NCBI GenBank assembly: GCA_910579525.1
Contig: CAJTUK010000005.1
Coordinates: forward strand, 1 to 64,000
DNA length: 64,000 nucleotides
Direction: 5' to 3'
Source of the DNA: an uncultured Christensenella sp.
GTDB lineage: Bacteria; Bacillota; Clostridia; Christensenellales; Borkfalkiaceae
Positions 42,040 to 49,825 of this stretch are shown piece after piece. Position numbers and translations under genes: made by a program. The stretch's first letter is position 1. The number at the start of each line of letters is the position of its first letter. The notes under the pieces are model-generated. The model had not been told where the DNA came from, searched no databases, and worked only from the letters and a program-made list of their open reading frames with translations.

Positions 42040-42093
42040 AATACTGCCGCAATCGGACGGCAGTATTTTATCATTTGTAAAATCAGTTGTCAA
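42040..42093 (-). promoter_or_regulatory. Promoter of ogg with an inverted repeat over the -10/start region
   Basis: Minus strand: TTGACA (42093-42088), 17 nt, TAAAAT (42070-42065). A perfect 10-bp repeat AATACTGCCG (42040-42049) and CGGCAGTATT (42058-42067), with an 8-nt spacer, covers the end of the -10 box and the expected start site. It is better placed as an operator than as an RNA hairpin. Confidence 0.6.
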
Positions 42094-42200
42094 GCAAGGT
42101 CTGAACGGTCGCTTTTTCATCGGTGGCAGACCGCGGAACAATTCCGTCGCTTTGCGCTCTTCGGCGGTAACGGTCTGCGTTTTTCTATCCGGGGCGGGGA
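42082..42200 (-). pseudogene. Possible remnant of a small gene upstream of ogg
   Basis: On the minus strand one frame reads TVTAEERKATELFRGLPP and, after a 1-nt shift, DEKATVQTLLDN followed by TGA. Joined, this looks like the helical C-terminus of a regulator. The same bases form an 8-bp inverted repeat (GCAGACCG near 42126 and CGGTCTGC near 42172), so a structured RNA is an alternative. No start codon or full domain is visible. The 42215-42255 end holds a hairpin GCGTTTACGC/GCGTAAACGC that can terminate in both directions. Confidence 0.3.
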
Positions 42201-42255
42201 CTGATTCGGGTTAACAAAAGCGTTTACGCAAATCAGCGTAAACGCTTTTATATTT

Positions 42256-43038
42256 TTAATTTTCGAAGTTTACGGTACAGCTTCCCGCATTTATCTCGAC
42301 CGATATTCTTTTATCGGTCGTTCCCGTTGCGGGCGAGAGGTTGCAGCTTCCGGCATGCGCTTCAACGGTAACCGTGTATTCTTCTTTGTCGCCTGAAATT
42401 CCCGCTTTTAGCGAGCCCGCGTTGAGTTCCGCCGTAACGTCGCCGCATACAACGTTGTTCAGTTCGGCGGCGCCCGCGTTTATTTCAGCGGTTATTCTAT
42501 CCGCGGTTATGCCCGAGGATTCGAAAGCCCCCGCGTTTAACGTCAGATTCAGGTTGCCGCAAGTTATGTTTCCAAACGTCACCGCTCCTGCGTTGATGGT
42601 CATGTTTATATTCTTGTAATTTCCGTCGGCAAGGTCAACCGTACCCGCGTTTAAAGTTATATCGCAAGCGGGTTGCGCGTCGCGCGGCAACATAATTATC
42701 GTGTCGGGTATATCCCAACCGAACCATATAAGGTTATACCATTGGCGCTTTCCCGAAATAAGTTTAAGCGTTCCGCTCTCTTCCGTAACGGTAGTGGCAA
42801 ACTTTTCGCTGACGGGATATTCCACTTTTACGGTGTCGCCGTCGTAATAAACTATTTTCACTTTGCCTGCGGAGTAGTCTATCTTAATCGTTTCGCTCTC
42901 CTGCGTACATTGGTAATTTTCAATTTTCCAGTCGGGTTTAAAGTGCCAGCCGTTTAATCCCAAAACGGCTATAAACATTATCAGTCCCAATCCCAAAATA
43001 ACCGCACCCGCTATCATAACTTTTACAAATCCTTTCAT
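42256..43038 (-). CDS. DUF4097 beta-strand repeat membrane protein
   Basis: 260 residues: one N-terminal membrane helix (about 7-30), then an extracytoplasmic right-handed beta-strand repeat with the recurring unit NAGA/NAGT (LNAGTVDLADG, INAGAVTFGN, LNAGAFESSG, INAGAAELNN, LNAGSLKAG, INAGSCTV). Such DUF4097 proteins are linked to cell-envelope stress responses (LiaX-like). It overlaps the DUF1700 gene by ATGA and is the last gene of a PadR-controlled operon. Confidence 0.85.
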   Translation of the reverse strand: MKGFVKVMIAGAVILGLGLIMFIAVLGLNGWHFKPDWKIENYQCTQESETIKIDYSAGKVKIVYYDGDTVKVEYPVSEKFATTVTEESGTLKLISGKRQWYNLIWFGWDIPDTIIMLPRDAQPACDITLNAGTVDLADGNYKNINMTINAGAVTFGNITCGNLNLTLNAGAFESSGITADRITAEINAGAAELNNVVCGDVTAELNAGSLKAGISGDKEEYTVTVEAHAGSCNLSPATGTTDKRISVEINAGSCTVNFEN

Positions 43039-43712
43039 TGTTGTTTCTCCTTACCGGAAAATATTCTTTTAAGCCAGCCGAAAAACATTGTGAACAGTTT
43101 CCACATAAGTTTTATCAGCTTGAGGCACAAGGGCATAATAATGAGGCTTAACCCGAAAATCATCAGCCCTGCCGCAATTGTCATCGCGCCTTCTGTCAAA
43201 TCGTAGAAGAGTGCGCCCACGCCCGCGCCTATGGAAGCCACGCCGGAAATAAGAAAGGCAAACGGCACCGCAACAAACGAGATCGTAACCGCAACCATTC
43301 CTATAACCACCACAAATATGGGTATGGCAAAAATCACGCAAAGCAACACGAAAACCCACGTGTAATCTCCCCGCTTTCGGGGTGCGGGTTGAGGAGCGTA
43401 TGCGGAGGGAGGCGCAGCCTCGCTCGGTTCGCGGCGGGGTTCTGCATACCGCGCTCCGCCGCCTGTTTCCGCATTGCCGTAAAGGGTTTTGCGCGGGGGA
43501 TTCGCGGGCTGTTCTTCCGCACAGTCCGATAAAATCCTCTGCGCCGCGTCATAAGGAGCGCCGAAGTCGTCTATAATTTCCCTTTCGGAAAATCCTGCGT
43601 CGCGCCTGTCGGCATAAGCCTCCGCGTAATAGTCGAGTACGCGCCTGCGCTCCGCTTCCGAAACGCATAAAAGGTTGTTTTTAAGTTCGTCGCGCCAATC
43701 GTTATAGGTCAT
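43035..43712 (-). CDS. DUF1700 family membrane protein
   Basis: 225 residues. The N-terminal helical domain (WRDELKNNLLCVSEAERRRVLDYYAEAYADRRDAGFSERE, IIDDFGAPYDAAQRIL) is the conserved DUF1700 signature. A Pro/Ala-rich linker (about 72-110) and three or four membrane helices (about 117-200) follow. Usually encoded between a PadR regulator and a DUF4097 protein, as here, and proposed to act in envelope-stress sensing. Start ATG 43712; the PadR gene ends 28 nt upstream. Confidence 0.85.
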   Translation of the reverse strand: MTYNDWRDELKNNLLCVSEAERRRVLDYYAEAYADRRDAGFSEREIIDDFGAPYDAAQRILSDCAEEQPANPPRKTLYGNAETGGGARYAEPRREPSEAAPPSAYAPQPAPRKRGDYTWVFVLLCVIFAIPIFVVVIGMVAVTISFVAVPFAFLISGVASIGAGVGALFYDLTEGAMTIAAGLMIFGLSLIIMPLCLKLIKLMWKLFTMFFGWLKRIFSGKEKQQ

Positions 43713-43740
43713 AATATACCCCCGATGAAAATTTCGAAAT

Positions 43741-44052
43741 TCATATTTTCCCCCCGAAAATCTTTTTGTAAATCACGTTTATTTCCTGCAAATCTCCCCG
43801 TCCGGAAACGAGTTTTTTCAAACCCAGATTCGTTATCTTGTAATACCTTCGCAGTCGCCCGCTGAACTCCGCGGTGCGCGTGGTTACATACCCGCCCGTT
43901 TCCAACCGTTTCAAAATAGGATAAAGCGTGCTTTCGGATATCTCTATAACGCCGTTAAGGTCGCTTATAATCTTATACCCGTAACTTTCGCCCTTACCCA
44001 AAGCGGACAAAACGCATAAGTCCAATATTCCCTTTTTCAACTGTGTATCCAT
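43741..44052 (-). CDS. PadR-family transcriptional regulator
   Basis: 103 residues from ATG 44052 (GCGGGGT upstream); the frame is open further but would start inside the promoter. The winged helix shows MDTQLKKGILDLCVLSAL, YGYKIISDL, ISESTLYPILKRLETGGYV and RRYYKITNLG, typical of PadR subfamily 1. It probably represses its own operon through the palindrome over its promoter; the ligand or stress that releases it is unknown. Confidence 0.92.
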   Translation of the reverse strand: MDTQLKKGILDLCVLSALGKGESYGYKIISDLNGVIEISESTLYPILKRLETGGYVTTRTAEFSGRLRRYYKITNLGLKKLVSGRGDLQEINVIYKKIFGGKI

Positions 44053-44074
44053 TCGCAATACCCCGCTTTGTCTA

Positions 44075-44105
44075 ATACTATACATTGCATAGTATGATTT
44101 GTCAA
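44075..44105 (-). promoter_or_regulatory. Promoter and operator of the PadR operon
   Basis: Minus strand: TTGACA (44105-44100), 17 nt, TATAGT (44082-44077). A perfect palindrome ATACTAT (44075-44081) and ATAGTAT (44089-44095) with a 7-nt centre overlaps the -10 box, as usual for PadR sites. Confidence 0.75.
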
Positions 44106-44161
44106 GAAAATTTCGTCATGAATTTTAAAATTTTTTAAAGGGAGTATTTATTAAAAATAAC

Positions 44162-44186
44162 GCCCGCACGCTTGCGCCGTGCGGGC
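44162..44186 (-). terminator. Terminator of the XRE array
   Basis: GCCCGCAC/GTGCGGGC stem; on the minus strand it is followed by GTTATTTTTAAT. Confidence 0.75.
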
Positions 44187-44207
44187 TAAATGCTTTTAAT
44201 ATTAATC

Positions 44208-44475
44208 GGTTTTCTCTTCCGAGAACAAAATCAACCGAACAGTTCAAAACGTTTGCCAATTTAATAAGGTTTTCAACGGCAGGCAAACTTTTTCCGCGCT
44301 TTCATTTATAATAACTGCTTTTTGAAATCCCGCCTTCATTGTAAATTTTATAAAAAGCACATTGTACATAAACAGAAATGCAAGACAGGGTAATTCCCGT
44401 ATTTTCCGCTATTGCAGATTCGGTTCCGCCATTCAAAATCATAAGTTCTTTTAACATATCGGAGAATTGTAACAT
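44208..44475 (-). pseudogene. Decayed third copy of the tandem-HTH XRE regulator
   Basis: Minus-strand reading from ATG 44475 gives DMLKELMILNGGTESAIAEN, then ISVYVQ joined directly to CAFYKIYNEGGISKSSYYK, a stop (TGA where the intact paralogue has Trp), and KRGKSLPAVENLIKLANVLNCSV...LGRE. Compared with the gene at 44927-45367 about 55 residues between the two HTH domains are deleted in frame, and a nonsense codon breaks the second domain. DNA identity to that gene is high (about 90 percent in the retained parts), so the duplication is recent. Confidence 0.85.
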
Positions 44476-44480
44476 AAAAT

Positions 44481-44921
44481 TTAATCTTCTCTTCCCAGAA
44501 CAAAATCAACCGAACAGTTAAAGTATTTCGCAAGGCGGACAAGACTTTCAACCGTAGGCTCATATTGTCCTTTTTGCCAACGGGTTAATGTTTCTTCCGT
44601 AAATTTTGCGTCTTTGCCGAGCCTGTATTTTGTTTTATTAAAATTAGTTAATAAATAATTGAATTGTTCGTTAAACGGAGGACGTCGTTTAAATTTTCTG
44701 TCATCTAAATTATCAGACAGCCCCAGCAGATAATCCGTAGTAATGTTGAAAAAATCAGCAAGAAGCACAAGAGTGTTTGCCGACGGCAAACGGTCGCCAA
44801 GTAAAAATTTTGATAAAACCGATTGCTCTATGTTCAAATTTTTAGCCAGAGTTGCCGGTGACGTTTCAACTTCGTTTAATAGCTCTTTCAAACGCAACGG
44901 AAACTTATCTGCATTGTACAT
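44481..44921 (-). CDS. XRE-family regulator with two HTH domains (copy B)
   Basis: 146 residues with two complete Cro/CI-type helix-turn-helix domains in tandem. Domain 1 is about 8-67 (SPATLAKNLNIEQSVLSKFL, FNITTDYLLGLSD); domain 2 is about 84-145 (KYRLGKDAKFTEETLTRWQKG, FNCSVDFVLGRED). It lies 5 nt behind copy A and has the same length but diverged sequence. Two recognition helices in one chain would allow binding to asymmetric or paired half-sites. Start ATG 44921. Confidence 0.85.
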   Translation of the reverse strand: MYNADKFPLRLKELLNEVETSPATLAKNLNIEQSVLSKFLLGDRLPSANTLVLLADFFNITTDYLLGLSDNLDDRKFKRRPPFNEQFNYLLTNFNKTKYRLGKDAKFTEETLTRWQKGQYEPTVESLVRLAKYFNCSVDFVLGRED

Positions 44922-44926
44922 TTAAC

Positions 44927-45367
44927 TTAACCCTCTCTGCCGAGAACAAAATCAACCGAACAATTCAAAACGTTTGCCAATTTAACAAGGTTTTCAACGG
45001 TAGGCAAACTTTTTCCGCGCTTCCATTCATAATAACTGCTTTTTGAAATCCCGCCTTCATTGTAAATTTTATAAGAAGTATATTCATATATCTCTAAAAG
45101 TTCGTTTATCCGTTGACGGAAAGGCGGGCAGGTTTTATATTTTTTTAAAGCGGGTTCGTCCGTTCGTCCCAAAAGATAATCTACTGAACAATTGAAGTAA
45201 TCGGCTAACTTAATCAAAGAATCAACGTAAGGCGCCTGTTGTCCGCGTACATAAAGAGAAATGCAAGAAAGGGGAATCCCCGTATTTTCCGCTATTGCAG
45301 ATTCGGTTACGTTATTCAAAATCATAAGCTCTTTTAACGTATCGGAAAGTTTCGATAAATTATCCAT
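44927..45367 (-). CDS. XRE-family regulator with two HTH domains (copy A)
   Basis: 146 residues from ATG 45367, chosen because AAAAGGAC lies upstream and because the longer frame to 45460 would cross the divergent promoter region. Two tandem HTH_3 domains: about 8-65 (TESAIAENTGIPLSCISLYVRG, YFNCSVDYLLGRTD) and about 83-145 (YTSYKIYNEGGISKSSYYEWKRG, LNCSVDFVLGREG). First gene of a small array with copy B and a pseudogene. A 13-bp inverted repeat lies between it and the divergent 93-residue gene, probably its operator. Confidence 0.87.
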   Translation of the reverse strand: MDNLSKLSDTLKELMILNNVTESAIAENTGIPLSCISLYVRGQQAPYVDSLIKLADYFNCSVDYLLGRTDEPALKKYKTCPPFRQRINELLEIYEYTSYKIYNEGGISKSSYYEWKRGKSLPTVENLVKLANVLNCSVDFVLGREG

Positions 45368-45399
45368 AAAATAGTCCTTTTTATACAAAATATTATGTA

Positions 45400-45448
45400 C
45401 GGAACCCCGAAACATTACTTGTGTTTTCGGAGTTCCGCACTGTATAAT
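45400..45448 (+). promoter_or_regulatory. Divergent promoter region with a 13-bp inverted repeat
   Basis: CGGAACCCCGAAA (45400-45412) and TTTCGGAGTTCCG (45425-45437) pair at 12 of 13 positions, 12 nt apart. The right arm lies between a -35 element (TTGTGT 45419-45424 or TGTGTT 45420-45425) and TATAAT (45443-45448) of the plus-strand gene, so bound repressor would block it. Confidence 0.7.
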
Positions 45449-45501
45449 ATAGGTACACAAAAGGTTGCAACTACTGTGAAAAATTTATTAAGGAACTTAA
45501 A

Positions 45502-45783
45502 ATGGAAGACGTAACAAAAAAACACGAAATTCTTACAAAAGCAGTTGAACACGCCAAAAGAGAATCAGGGGCGAAAAAGGTTCTCAAATCTACAAAATAT
45601 ATAAAAGATGCGGAAGAAGAGGCAAAAAGAGAGGGCGAAACATACGCTTATTTAATTCTTAACGAGATGCTTCCGCTATTGAAAAGTTATTTTTTGGGCA
45701 GGTTTTATTGCGACGACAATTTTATTTTTTATAAGTTGCCTAACGGGCAGGCTTTTAAAATATTCGTCATAGCGGAAAAATAA
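45502..45783 (+). CDS. Small protein divergent from the XRE array, unknown function
   Basis: 93 residues from ATG 45502 behind AAGGAAC. The N-terminal two thirds are helical and highly charged (KKHEILTKAVEHAKRESGAKK, KDAEEEAKREGETYAYLI). The C-terminus is hydrophobic and aromatic (LLKSYFLGRFYCDDNFIFYKL). No family was recognised. The tandem-HTH repressor next to it and the repeat inside its promoter suggest that it is kept silent until an unknown signal. A toxin-antitoxin or prophage-like switch is possible but not shown. Confidence 0.72.
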   Translation: MEDVTKKHEILTKAVEHAKRESGAKKVLKSTKYIKDAEEEAKREGETYAYLILNEMLPLLKSYFLGRFYCDDNFIFYKLPNGQAFKIFVIAEK

Positions 45784-45824
45784 ATTTATACTTATAAAAT
45801 TTCAATGTAACAATACGTTAATAA

Positions 45825-45860
45825 AAGACAGCCGGCGGGAGTAATCCCGTCGGCTGTCTT
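45825..45860 (+). terminator. Terminator hairpin
   Basis: AAGACAGCCGGCGGGA with TCCCGTCGGCTGTCTT, 16 bp with one mismatch. The T-run is short. Confidence 0.75.
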
Positions 45861-45922
45861 AAAAGAGTCGCGCGCAAATATGGTCACTACATAATTTTTA
45901 ATAATTTACCAAACATAATTTT

Positions 45923-47356
45923 ATGAATACGCTTGAAAAAAGTATAAAATCGATAAAGGACGTGCTGTCCAGCGAAGACGTGCTCGTTTTCGAATTCGCA
46001 AGCGACGCGGGTAAAAAGTTCGCCGTTATTTACGCCGACGGGCTCATAGACAAACAGTTGTTGGGCGAACTCGTCATAAAACCTTTGCGCGTGGTGGAAA
46101 AAGACGCCTCGCTTCAAGACGTCGAATTCGCTCTCGCCTCGCCGGAATTTAAAACGGGCAACAAAAAGAAAGACGCAGTCAAAGAGATTTTAAACGGCAA
46201 CGCCGTATTGCTAATAGACGGAGAAAAAGAGTTTTTTATCGCCGGCGTAAAGTCCCCGCCCGCCCGCGCCGTAGCCGAGCCCCCTACGCAGGTGGCGGTG
46301 CACGGACCGAGAGAGGGCTTTATAGAGGACATAAAAGTCAATCTGGGGTTGATAAGAAAGAGAATTAAAACCGACAAACTGCAAGTCAAAACTATTTTTG
46401 TGGGCAAACAGTCGGATACCGCCGTTTCCATAGTTTATATAGAGGGAACGTGCCCCGAAGGTCTGCCGCAAAAAATAGAAAAAGAAATTTTGAGCAACAA
46501 AATAGATATCATTCCCGATTCTTCCTATGTGGCGCAGTTTCTCACCAAAAAACCGCGTTCGCTTTTCAAACAGTGCGGTTCGGCGGAAAAACCCGATATA
46601 TTCTGCGCCAAGGTCTGCGAAGGCAGGGTTGGCATAGTGGTGGACGGCTCGCCCATATGCCTCACCGTTCCGTATATGCTCGTCGAGGACTTCCAGTCCG
46701 TAGAAGACTACTATATCAACTCATACCGCGCCACAACTTTGAGGCTGTTGCGCATATTTTCCGTACTAATAGGCATATTCCTTCCCGCGCTCTACATTTC
46801 GGCGCAGCTCTTCAAAATCCAGATTATACCGTTCGAATTATTGCTTAAAATTTCCAGCTCGGTGGCGGGGCTCGCCCTTTCGCCCAGCGTAGAAATGTTT
46901 TTAACCCTGTTTGTGCTTGAAGTGCTCAACGAAGCGTCCGTCCGAATGCCTAAATACGTCGGGCTCGCGCTCTCGGTAGTCGGCGCGCTCGTCTTGGGCG
47001 ACACGGCGGTAAAGGCGGGCGTAATATCCACGCCCGCCATAATAATCATAGCGTTCTCGGCAATATGTCTTTACACCGTGCCAAACAATGTAGAAACAAC
47101 CACAACGCTGCGCTGGCTGTTTTTAATAGTAGCGGGCAGCGCCGGGCCGTTCGGCGTGGTCGTGCTCACCGCTTACATTATCTGTTACCTCGTTTCGGAG
47201 CAGTCTTACGGCGTTCCTCTCGTTTCGCCGTTTGCACCCTTAATTAAAAATGACCTGTACGACAGCATGGTAAAAGCAGATTTGTATACCTTAAAAACCC
47301 GCCCCGAGGCGTTTAAAACCAAAAACAAAGTGAGGCTTAAAAAGAATGGCGATTAA
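45923..47356 (+). CDS. Spore germination receptor subunit A (GerA family)
   Basis: GerA-type subunits sit in the inner spore membrane and respond to nutrients. The 477-residue product has a large N-terminal soluble domain (1-260) with VKVNLGLIRKRIKTDKL-like text and PRSLFKQCGSAEKPD, then the conserved VVDGSPICLTVPYMLVEDFQS. Four or five membrane segments (about 272-430) follow, including LFVLEVLNEASVRMPKYVG. No ribosome binding site is visible; ATG 45923 gives the normal N-terminus. Its end overlaps gerB by 11 nt. Expected to be forespore-expressed (sigma-G). Confidence 0.92.
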   Translation: MNTLEKSIKSIKDVLSSEDVLVFEFASDAGKKFAVIYADGLIDKQLLGELVIKPLRVVEKDASLQDVEFALASPEFKTGNKKKDAVKEILNGNAVLLIDGEKEFFIAGVKSPPARAVAEPPTQVAVHGPREGFIEDIKVNLGLIRKRIKTDKLQVKTIFVGKQSDTAVSIVYIEGTCPEGLPQKIEKEILSNKIDIIPDSSYVAQFLTKKPRSLFKQCGSAEKPDIFCAKVCEGRVGIVVDGSPICLTVPYMLVEDFQSVEDYYINSYRATTLRLLRIFSVLIGIFLPALYISAQLFKIQIIPFELLLKISSSVAGLALSPSVEMFLTLFVLEVLNEASVRMPKYVGLALSVVGALVLGDTAVKAGVISTPAIIIIAFSAICLYTVPNNVETTTTLRWLFLIVAGSAGPFGVVVLTAYIICYLVSEQSYGVPLVSPFAPLIKNDLYDSMVKADLYTLKTRPEAFKTKNKVRLKKNGD

Positions 47357-48410
47357 AGTCAGACAAGTATGTTTCATATTGCTTGCATACACGGCGGTTA
47401 CAAAACTGCTTATTTATCCCACGGTTCTCGCCGACGTCTGCGGGCGCGATATCCTCGCGCCGGCATTGCTGGATTTCCTGCTGGGCGGCATAATAATTTG
47501 GGGAATAAGTTTTTTGTGTTCGCGCACGGACAAAACTTTTTACGAGCTGTTAAAGGGCGCCATAGGCAAAGTGGGAGCAAAAATAGTGTTCGGTTTTTTC
47601 ACTGCGTACTTCGCTTTTTCCGCCATACTTCCCATATTCGAACAAAAACTGTACGTACACACCATATTTTACGATACCGTTCCGTCGCTCATGGTCTTTT
47701 TGCCCATATTCGTTTTCACCGTTTACGCGGGGAGCAAGGGCTTTAAAAATATAGGGCGCACAGCCGACATATGCCTGCCCGTGTTCGTCGCAACGCTTGC
47801 GGCGGTGTTCTTTATGTCAATGAGCTCGGTCGAGTGGGATAACCTTCTGCCAATGTTCCGCACTCCCGCAAACAAAATTTTCCTCGGCGCCGCGGGCACG
47901 CTCTTCCGCTTTACCGAGCCTTGCTGGCTCCTGATGTTTATGGGGCGGTTTAAATACGAAAAGGGCGCCGCGGCTAAAATAACAATCTCTTACGCTATAG
48001 GCGCGCTCTCGGTTCTGCTCTTTCTCGCCGTGTTTTACGGAATTTACGGCGGCATCGCATCTTCGAGAACGTTCGCCGTCTCGCGCACTTCAATATTCTT
48101 TTCGGCGATAGACACGATAGGCAGAATAGACCTCATACTTTTATACGCAATGGAGGTCGTAATGCTGTTTGCGGTAGTCATCAATATCCAGCTCGCCGTC
48201 TATTGCATGTCCGAATGCACGGGCTATTTAAACGGCAAGGTCTGGTCGCTCGTAATAAATCTTGTGCTGTTTATAATCCTCGTAACCTGCGACCACTATT
48301 TCCACGACATCCAAACGTTTTTCTTCAATTGGGCATGGATAGCGGCGGCGGTGTTCGCGGTTGCAGTGCCTTCGCTCGCCTGGGCGTTAAGGAGAAAAAA
48401 TGAAAGTTAA
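47346..48410 (+). CDS. Spore germination receptor subunit B (permease-like)
   Basis: 354-residue member of the endospore germination permease family (amino-acid/polyamine transporter fold) that forms the germinant-binding subunit. Ten membrane segments are predicted, beginning at VCFILLAYTAVTKLLIYPT and ending at FNWAWIAAAVFAVAVPSLAWAL. It overlaps gerA and gerC (11 nt each), so the three are translationally coupled. Confidence 0.9.
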   Translation: MAIKVRQVCFILLAYTAVTKLLIYPTVLADVCGRDILAPALLDFLLGGIIIWGISFLCSRTDKTFYELLKGAIGKVGAKIVFGFFTAYFAFSAILPIFEQKLYVHTIFYDTVPSLMVFLPIFVFTVYAGSKGFKNIGRTADICLPVFVATLAAVFFMSMSSVEWDNLLPMFRTPANKIFLGAAGTLFRFTEPCWLLMFMGRFKYEKGAAAKITISYAIGALSVLLFLAVFYGIYGGIASSRTFAVSRTSIFFSAIDTIGRIDLILLYAMEVVMLFAVVINIQLAVYCMSECTGYLNGKVWSLVINLVLFIILVTCDHYFHDIQTFFFNWAWIAAAVFAVAVPSLAWALRRKNES

Positions 48411-49710
48411 ACCCGATTTCAAAAAACTCACTGTGAGCAAATTTTCGGTAATTTTCTATTGGTTGCTCATAATCGCGCTGCTGGGTCTGTTTTTCACCAA
48501 CGACTTCGGTTTGGTGGATATTCACAAAACGGCTATAATTTCGGCTGTCGGCATAGACACCGAAGACGGCGAAGTGCTCGTCACCTGCGAGGTGGCGGTA
48601 CCCCAGCCCTCTCAGAGCGGAGACAATATCAAGTATACCCAGATTCAGGGCAGCGGACTGACCATAGCCGACGCCATGAACGAGGTCAACTCAAAAACGG
48701 GATTCTATCCCAAACTGCAATTCTGCCGCCTCGTGCTCGTGGGCGAAAGCTGTAAAGACGTCCAGCTATTCAGGTTGCTCGGTTGTTTCTACCGTAAAAA
48801 TTATTCCGAGCTAACCGCGCTTGTCGCAATGTGCAAGGGCAAGGCTTCCGAAATGCTCTCCTACAAATCGCCCGTGTCGGATATGACGTCGGAGACGATA
48901 AGAAAGTGTATCTCCGAAGAAATCGAAAAATCCGCCAACGCGGTTACGGTAAATTTAAAGGATATAGCCTCCTTGCAGTTTTCTAAAAACAAGGCGTGTT
49001 ACATGCCGTACGTCGAAGCTAATATTCCCGGCACGTCCGAAAGCGGCGGCAACGGTGAAAACGTCGGCGGCGACCCCGCGCAGAGCGGTGGGCAGCAGGG
49101 TGGAGGAGGACAAGGCGGGCAAAGCAGCCAGAGTCAGGGCGGCGCAGGCGGCGGCGAGGGCGGACAGTCGGGCGCAAGCGCGCAGAGCGGACAAAACGGC
49201 GAACAAATGGAGTTTACCGCCCGCAACACCGCAATTTTTTCCGACGGCTATTTTAAAGGCATATTGGACGAAAGACAATCGTTCGCGCTCGCCGTATTAA
49301 AGGACGAAATCCGCCTCGCCGTTCTCCCGTGCAATGCGGGCGGCATTCATTACACCATAGGACTTAAAAACGTGCACGGCGGAGTCAAACTTAAAATAGA
49401 GGGCGACGCGCCCGTCGTAACGGTAAGTTTTAAAGCCAAAGCGCAAATTCAGGGCGCGCGCGTAATGGTCAAGCCGGACGAAACTGTCAACGACGACGCC
49501 GTCGCGGACCACATACTCGAAGGCGCGGTCAAAGAGATGGAAAAGCGCTTTAATAATCTCGTTCAAACGGTAAAGGAGACGGGGTGCGACGTTCTGGGCG
49601 TAAACGAACTTTTATATAAATACCACGCGTCGCGCTTCGACGAACTCAAAGACGGCTTGATAGACCAAATGGAAACGCGCTTCGAGGTTAATATAGAGAG
49701 CGTCAATTAA
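48400..49710 (+). CDS. Spore germination receptor subunit C (GerC family) without lipobox
   Basis: 436 residues. GerC proteins are normally lipoproteins, but this one has an uncleaved-looking N-terminal helix (FSVIFYWLLIIALLGLFFTNDFG) without a Cys. Domain 1 shows the family opening (VDIHKTAIISAVGIDTEDGEV, FYPKLQFCRLVLVGESCKD). Residues about 207-267 are a low-complexity Gly/Gln/Ser linker. Domain 3 ends with VNELLYKYH and typical C-terminal strands. Last gene of the ger operon; it is followed by a hairpin that mainly serves the convergent gene. Confidence 0.87.
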   Translation: MKVKPDFKKLTVSKFSVIFYWLLIIALLGLFFTNDFGLVDIHKTAIISAVGIDTEDGEVLVTCEVAVPQPSQSGDNIKYTQIQGSGLTIADAMNEVNSKTGFYPKLQFCRLVLVGESCKDVQLFRLLGCFYRKNYSELTALVAMCKGKASEMLSYKSPVSDMTSETIRKCISEEIEKSANAVTVNLKDIASLQFSKNKACYMPYVEANIPGTSESGGNGENVGGDPAQSGGQQGGGGQGGQSSQSQGGAGGGEGGQSGASAQSGQNGEQMEFTARNTAIFSDGYFKGILDERQSFALAVLKDEIRLAVLPCNAGGIHYTIGLKNVHGGVKLKIEGDAPVVTVSFKAKAQIQGARVMVKPDETVNDDAVADHILEGAVKEMEKRFNNLVQTVKETGCDVLGVNELLYKYHASRFDELKDGLIDQMETRFEVNIESVN

Positions 49711-49752
49711 CCGCGCTTTGCCGCGAGTAATCAAACCGAGTGTTCAAAAAAA

Positions 49753-49787
49753 CGCGCCCCCGCGGGCAATACGCCCGCGGGGGCGCG
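49753..49787 (-). terminator. Terminator with a 15-bp GC stem
   Basis: CGCGCCCCCGCGGGC and its complement around AATAC; on the minus strand it is followed by seven T. It may also end the ger operon. Confidence 0.85.
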
Positions 49788-49825
49788 GCGTGTTCCGCAA
49801 CCCGCTGTGTGACCTCAAAGGTCGG

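Noticed and set aside
42221..42255. Riboswitch before the DUF4097 gene
   Set aside because: The hairpin GCGTTTACGC/GCGTAAACGC is a terminator between convergent units, at the 3' end of that operon and not in a leader.
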